From the NCBI GenBank assembly GCA_016098155.1, contig JAAAJB010000127.1, forward strand, positions 1 through 64,000: 64,000 bases of DNA. The letters run 5' to 3'. The first letter of the stretch is position 1. Each line of letters starts with the position of its first letter. The DNA is from Actinomortierella ambigua (Eukaryota; Mortierellomycota; Mortierellomycetes; Mortierellales; Mortierellaceae). The notes below the pieces were generated by a model. It made no database searches. It had not been told where the DNA came from and was given only the letters and a program-made list of their open reading frames with translations. Below, in pieces: positions 62,661 through 64,000 of this stretch. Position numbers and translations under genes: made by a program.

Positions 62661-63214
62661 GGTGTTCCTGTCTGTATTTTTTTTTTCAGAAAGGCGCACG
62701 AGAGGGGTGGGAATAAATGATCAATAATCGATTATCTGATTGTAATCACGGATGTCCAAGTCACAGCATTACAAGAGTGGGTCATATCTTTACCAGAGTA
62801 TGGTCTAGAAACGCAAGGATGTTCGAATGATGGTGATGATTTCCGCAGTAGTCGTTGTGAGCGTTGCGAGTGCTGCCGAGATTCAAGTGGCTGGAGGTGT
62901 GGGATCAAACGTGTGTTGGCGAAAAATACTGGGCAGGACCGATGTTTTATACGAAAAAAGACGTTGGAGACAATGGAGGAAGGGGGGTGATGGAGAAAAG
63001 GGGTGCAAGGGATGTTGGGTAAGGAGTGTGGGAAAGAACGTGTTGAAGGGGTTGTGGGGGAGAGGAAAGGGCGACGGGAAAAGCTTAAAGTGTAGGGTGT
63101 GGGAAGGGAAAAAAAGGAAGAAGGGGAATGCTTGAAATGATAGGGAAATATCTAGTAGGATGCTGGAAAAAGACGCGGTAACGAAAAAGAGATGCATGAA
63201 AGCACAGTACTGTA
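62661..63214. other. Intergenic
   Basis: AT-rich next to the lectin-like gene, then purine-rich (62970-63125). A plus-strand ATG at 62827 opens with a signal-peptide-like stretch (see findings) but runs into purine-rich low complexity. No supported gene. Confidence 0.5.
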
Positions 63215-63684
63215 CTATCTTCTCGCCATTGCCTCAAGTCGTACAGCTTTGTTGGTGTCACCATTGTCAATTGATTTTGCCCGACAGCGTGAGTAAAAGA
63301 CACTGGTGCGTGGTAAATGGCCAAAGTATAGCCTCGTAGCCTCTCCTCCCTCACCATGTACCTCCAGGCACTCTCGCACCATGCCATCTATCATGATCCG
63401 TACTTGAGGGGCTGGATGACGAGCCTGAGGAAGAGGAGGGGAGGACGAGGGGGGCAGCGGTGTGGGCGAAGGAGAGGTAATTGAGGAGGAGGAGAACTGG
63501 ATGAGGTGGGTTATAACGACGGAGTAGAGGAAGAAAAGATGTACTTGGATGAAGTTTGACCACATCACTCCCTCACACACAACTATTTCAAATCGAAACG
63601 TTTCGCCATTCCGCTCGTTCTTGAGGCTAGAGATCTCGACAGCCGACAACGCACGGGCCGCCCACCACCAACCCACACAGCGGT
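63215..63684 (-). CDS. 3' exons of an unrecognised minus-strand gene (5' end not resolved)
   Basis: Two exons join in phase 0: about 63684-63545 and 63424-63215 (donor GTACAT, acceptor CCTCAG). The frame reads GWWWAARALSAVEISSLKNE, ERNGETFRFEIVVCEGVMW and SNFIQ, then after the splice VRIMIDGMVRECLEVHGEG, RLYFGHLPRTSVFYSRCRAK and DNGDTNKAVRLEAMARR before a stop. The sequence looks protein-coding and is not repeat-derived, but I do not recognise it. The acceptor for the first exon is probably CTCAG at 63685-63689; the start codon must lie further 5' and may overlap the gene at 63820. Confidence 0.45.
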
Positions 63685-63819
63685 CTGAGACGGCGGCACA
63701 GCACCGTCAGAAGAAGATGGGGGCCAGCAATCCTACCCCCCCCCCCTTTAGACCAACGGCGATACCCCCCATGATTCCACAACCCCGTTGCCTCCCTTGA
63801 CAACAAATGCGGCGAAGAC

Positions 63820-64000
63820 ATGGAGAACATGTCACATATCAGCTTCTCATCCAACTTTGACGACGGCGACGAACAGGTCGATGACCACCCCAAAAAGGAC
63901 GAGCCGATGGACACATCTGACAACAGCACATCGAATACCTCTACCCCCAGCCAAACTCCCCTGGCGGTGCTCCTTTTACAGTTGAATCAAGAGCACGCCG
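63820..64000 (+). CDS. 5' end of a gene cut by the window edge
   Basis: ATG 63820 opens a frame to the window end (60 full codons): MENMSHISFSSNFDDGDEQV, then KKDEPMDTSDNSTSNTST and TPLAVLLLQLNQEHA. An in-frame stop lies just upstream (near 63771), so this is the first possible ATG unless an earlier exon exists. The acidic and Ser/Thr-rich start is typical of a nuclear regulator, but no domain is reached. Confidence 0.55.
   Translation, partial: MENMSHISFSSNFDDGDEQVDDHPKKDEPMDTSDNSTSNTSTPSQTPLAVLLLQLNQEHA

Overview
The window looks like a gene-dense nuclear segment from a filamentous fungus. Genes lie on both strands. Most are split by introns with GT..AG ends (donors are often GTAAGT, GTACGT or GTATGT). 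Coding regions are rich in CAA/CAG (Gln), Ser, Thr and Asp tracts, and promoters carry long CT-rich runs. An HSPA12-type Hsp70 paralogue, a PH-SMP lipid-transfer protein, polyglutamine-rich regulators and what look like non-LTR retroelement scraps together suggest an early-diverging Mucoromycota lineage, probably Mortierella-like. That placement is inference from gene style, not a database match. All exon models below were built by hand from splice signals and reading-frame phase; none has been checked against RNA.

Layout. 1-2.8 kb has no gene I can support. KRR1 (ribosome small-subunit processome) is at 2.8-4.1 kb. After a 2.7-kb CT-rich stretch comes a very large PH-SMP (Nvj2/TEX2-type) membrane-contact protein at 6.8-14.1 kb. 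Three minus-strand genes follow: a Ser/Thr-rich single-pass surface protein (15.1-17.1), an unrecognised 1571-residue tail-anchored-looking membrane protein (18.4-23.4) and an OS-9/Yos9 ERAD lectin (23.7-25.5). 25.5-28 kb holds decayed coding relics. A housekeeping block follows: DHH1 (28.5-30.4), RRP42 (31.5-32.8, minus), GRX5 (33.0-34.1), FOL3 (34.2-35.7) and a CENP-B-like DNA-binding protein (35.8-38.1).

38-49 kb appears to be one long C2H2 zinc-finger gene with three introns of 0.9-2.3 kb, although a shorter form starting at 47.0 kb is possible. Then come a MEMO-family gene (minus), an unrecognised 341-residue protein, an intronless leucine-rich-repeat protein, a TM2-domain membrane protein (minus) that uses a 19-nt microexon, and an HSPA12-like Hsp70. 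The right edge holds a frameshifted LINE-like remnant, a small secreted ricin-B-like protein (minus), the 3' exons of an unrecognised minus-strand gene, and the 5' end of a plus-strand gene cut by the window.

Functionally most recognised genes are core cell biology: ribosome biogenesis, RNA turnover (Dhh1 and the exosome subunit Rrp42), ER quality control, mitochondrial Fe-S and folate metabolism, and lipid contact sites. I see no secondary-metabolite cluster, CRISPR, tRNA, rRNA or intact transposon. The points most worth a second look are the CENP-B-like protein whose second helix-turn-helix is interrupted by about 210 low-complexity residues, the duplicated zinc-finger pair in a giant-intron gene, the TM2 microexon, and the large unrecognised membrane protein.
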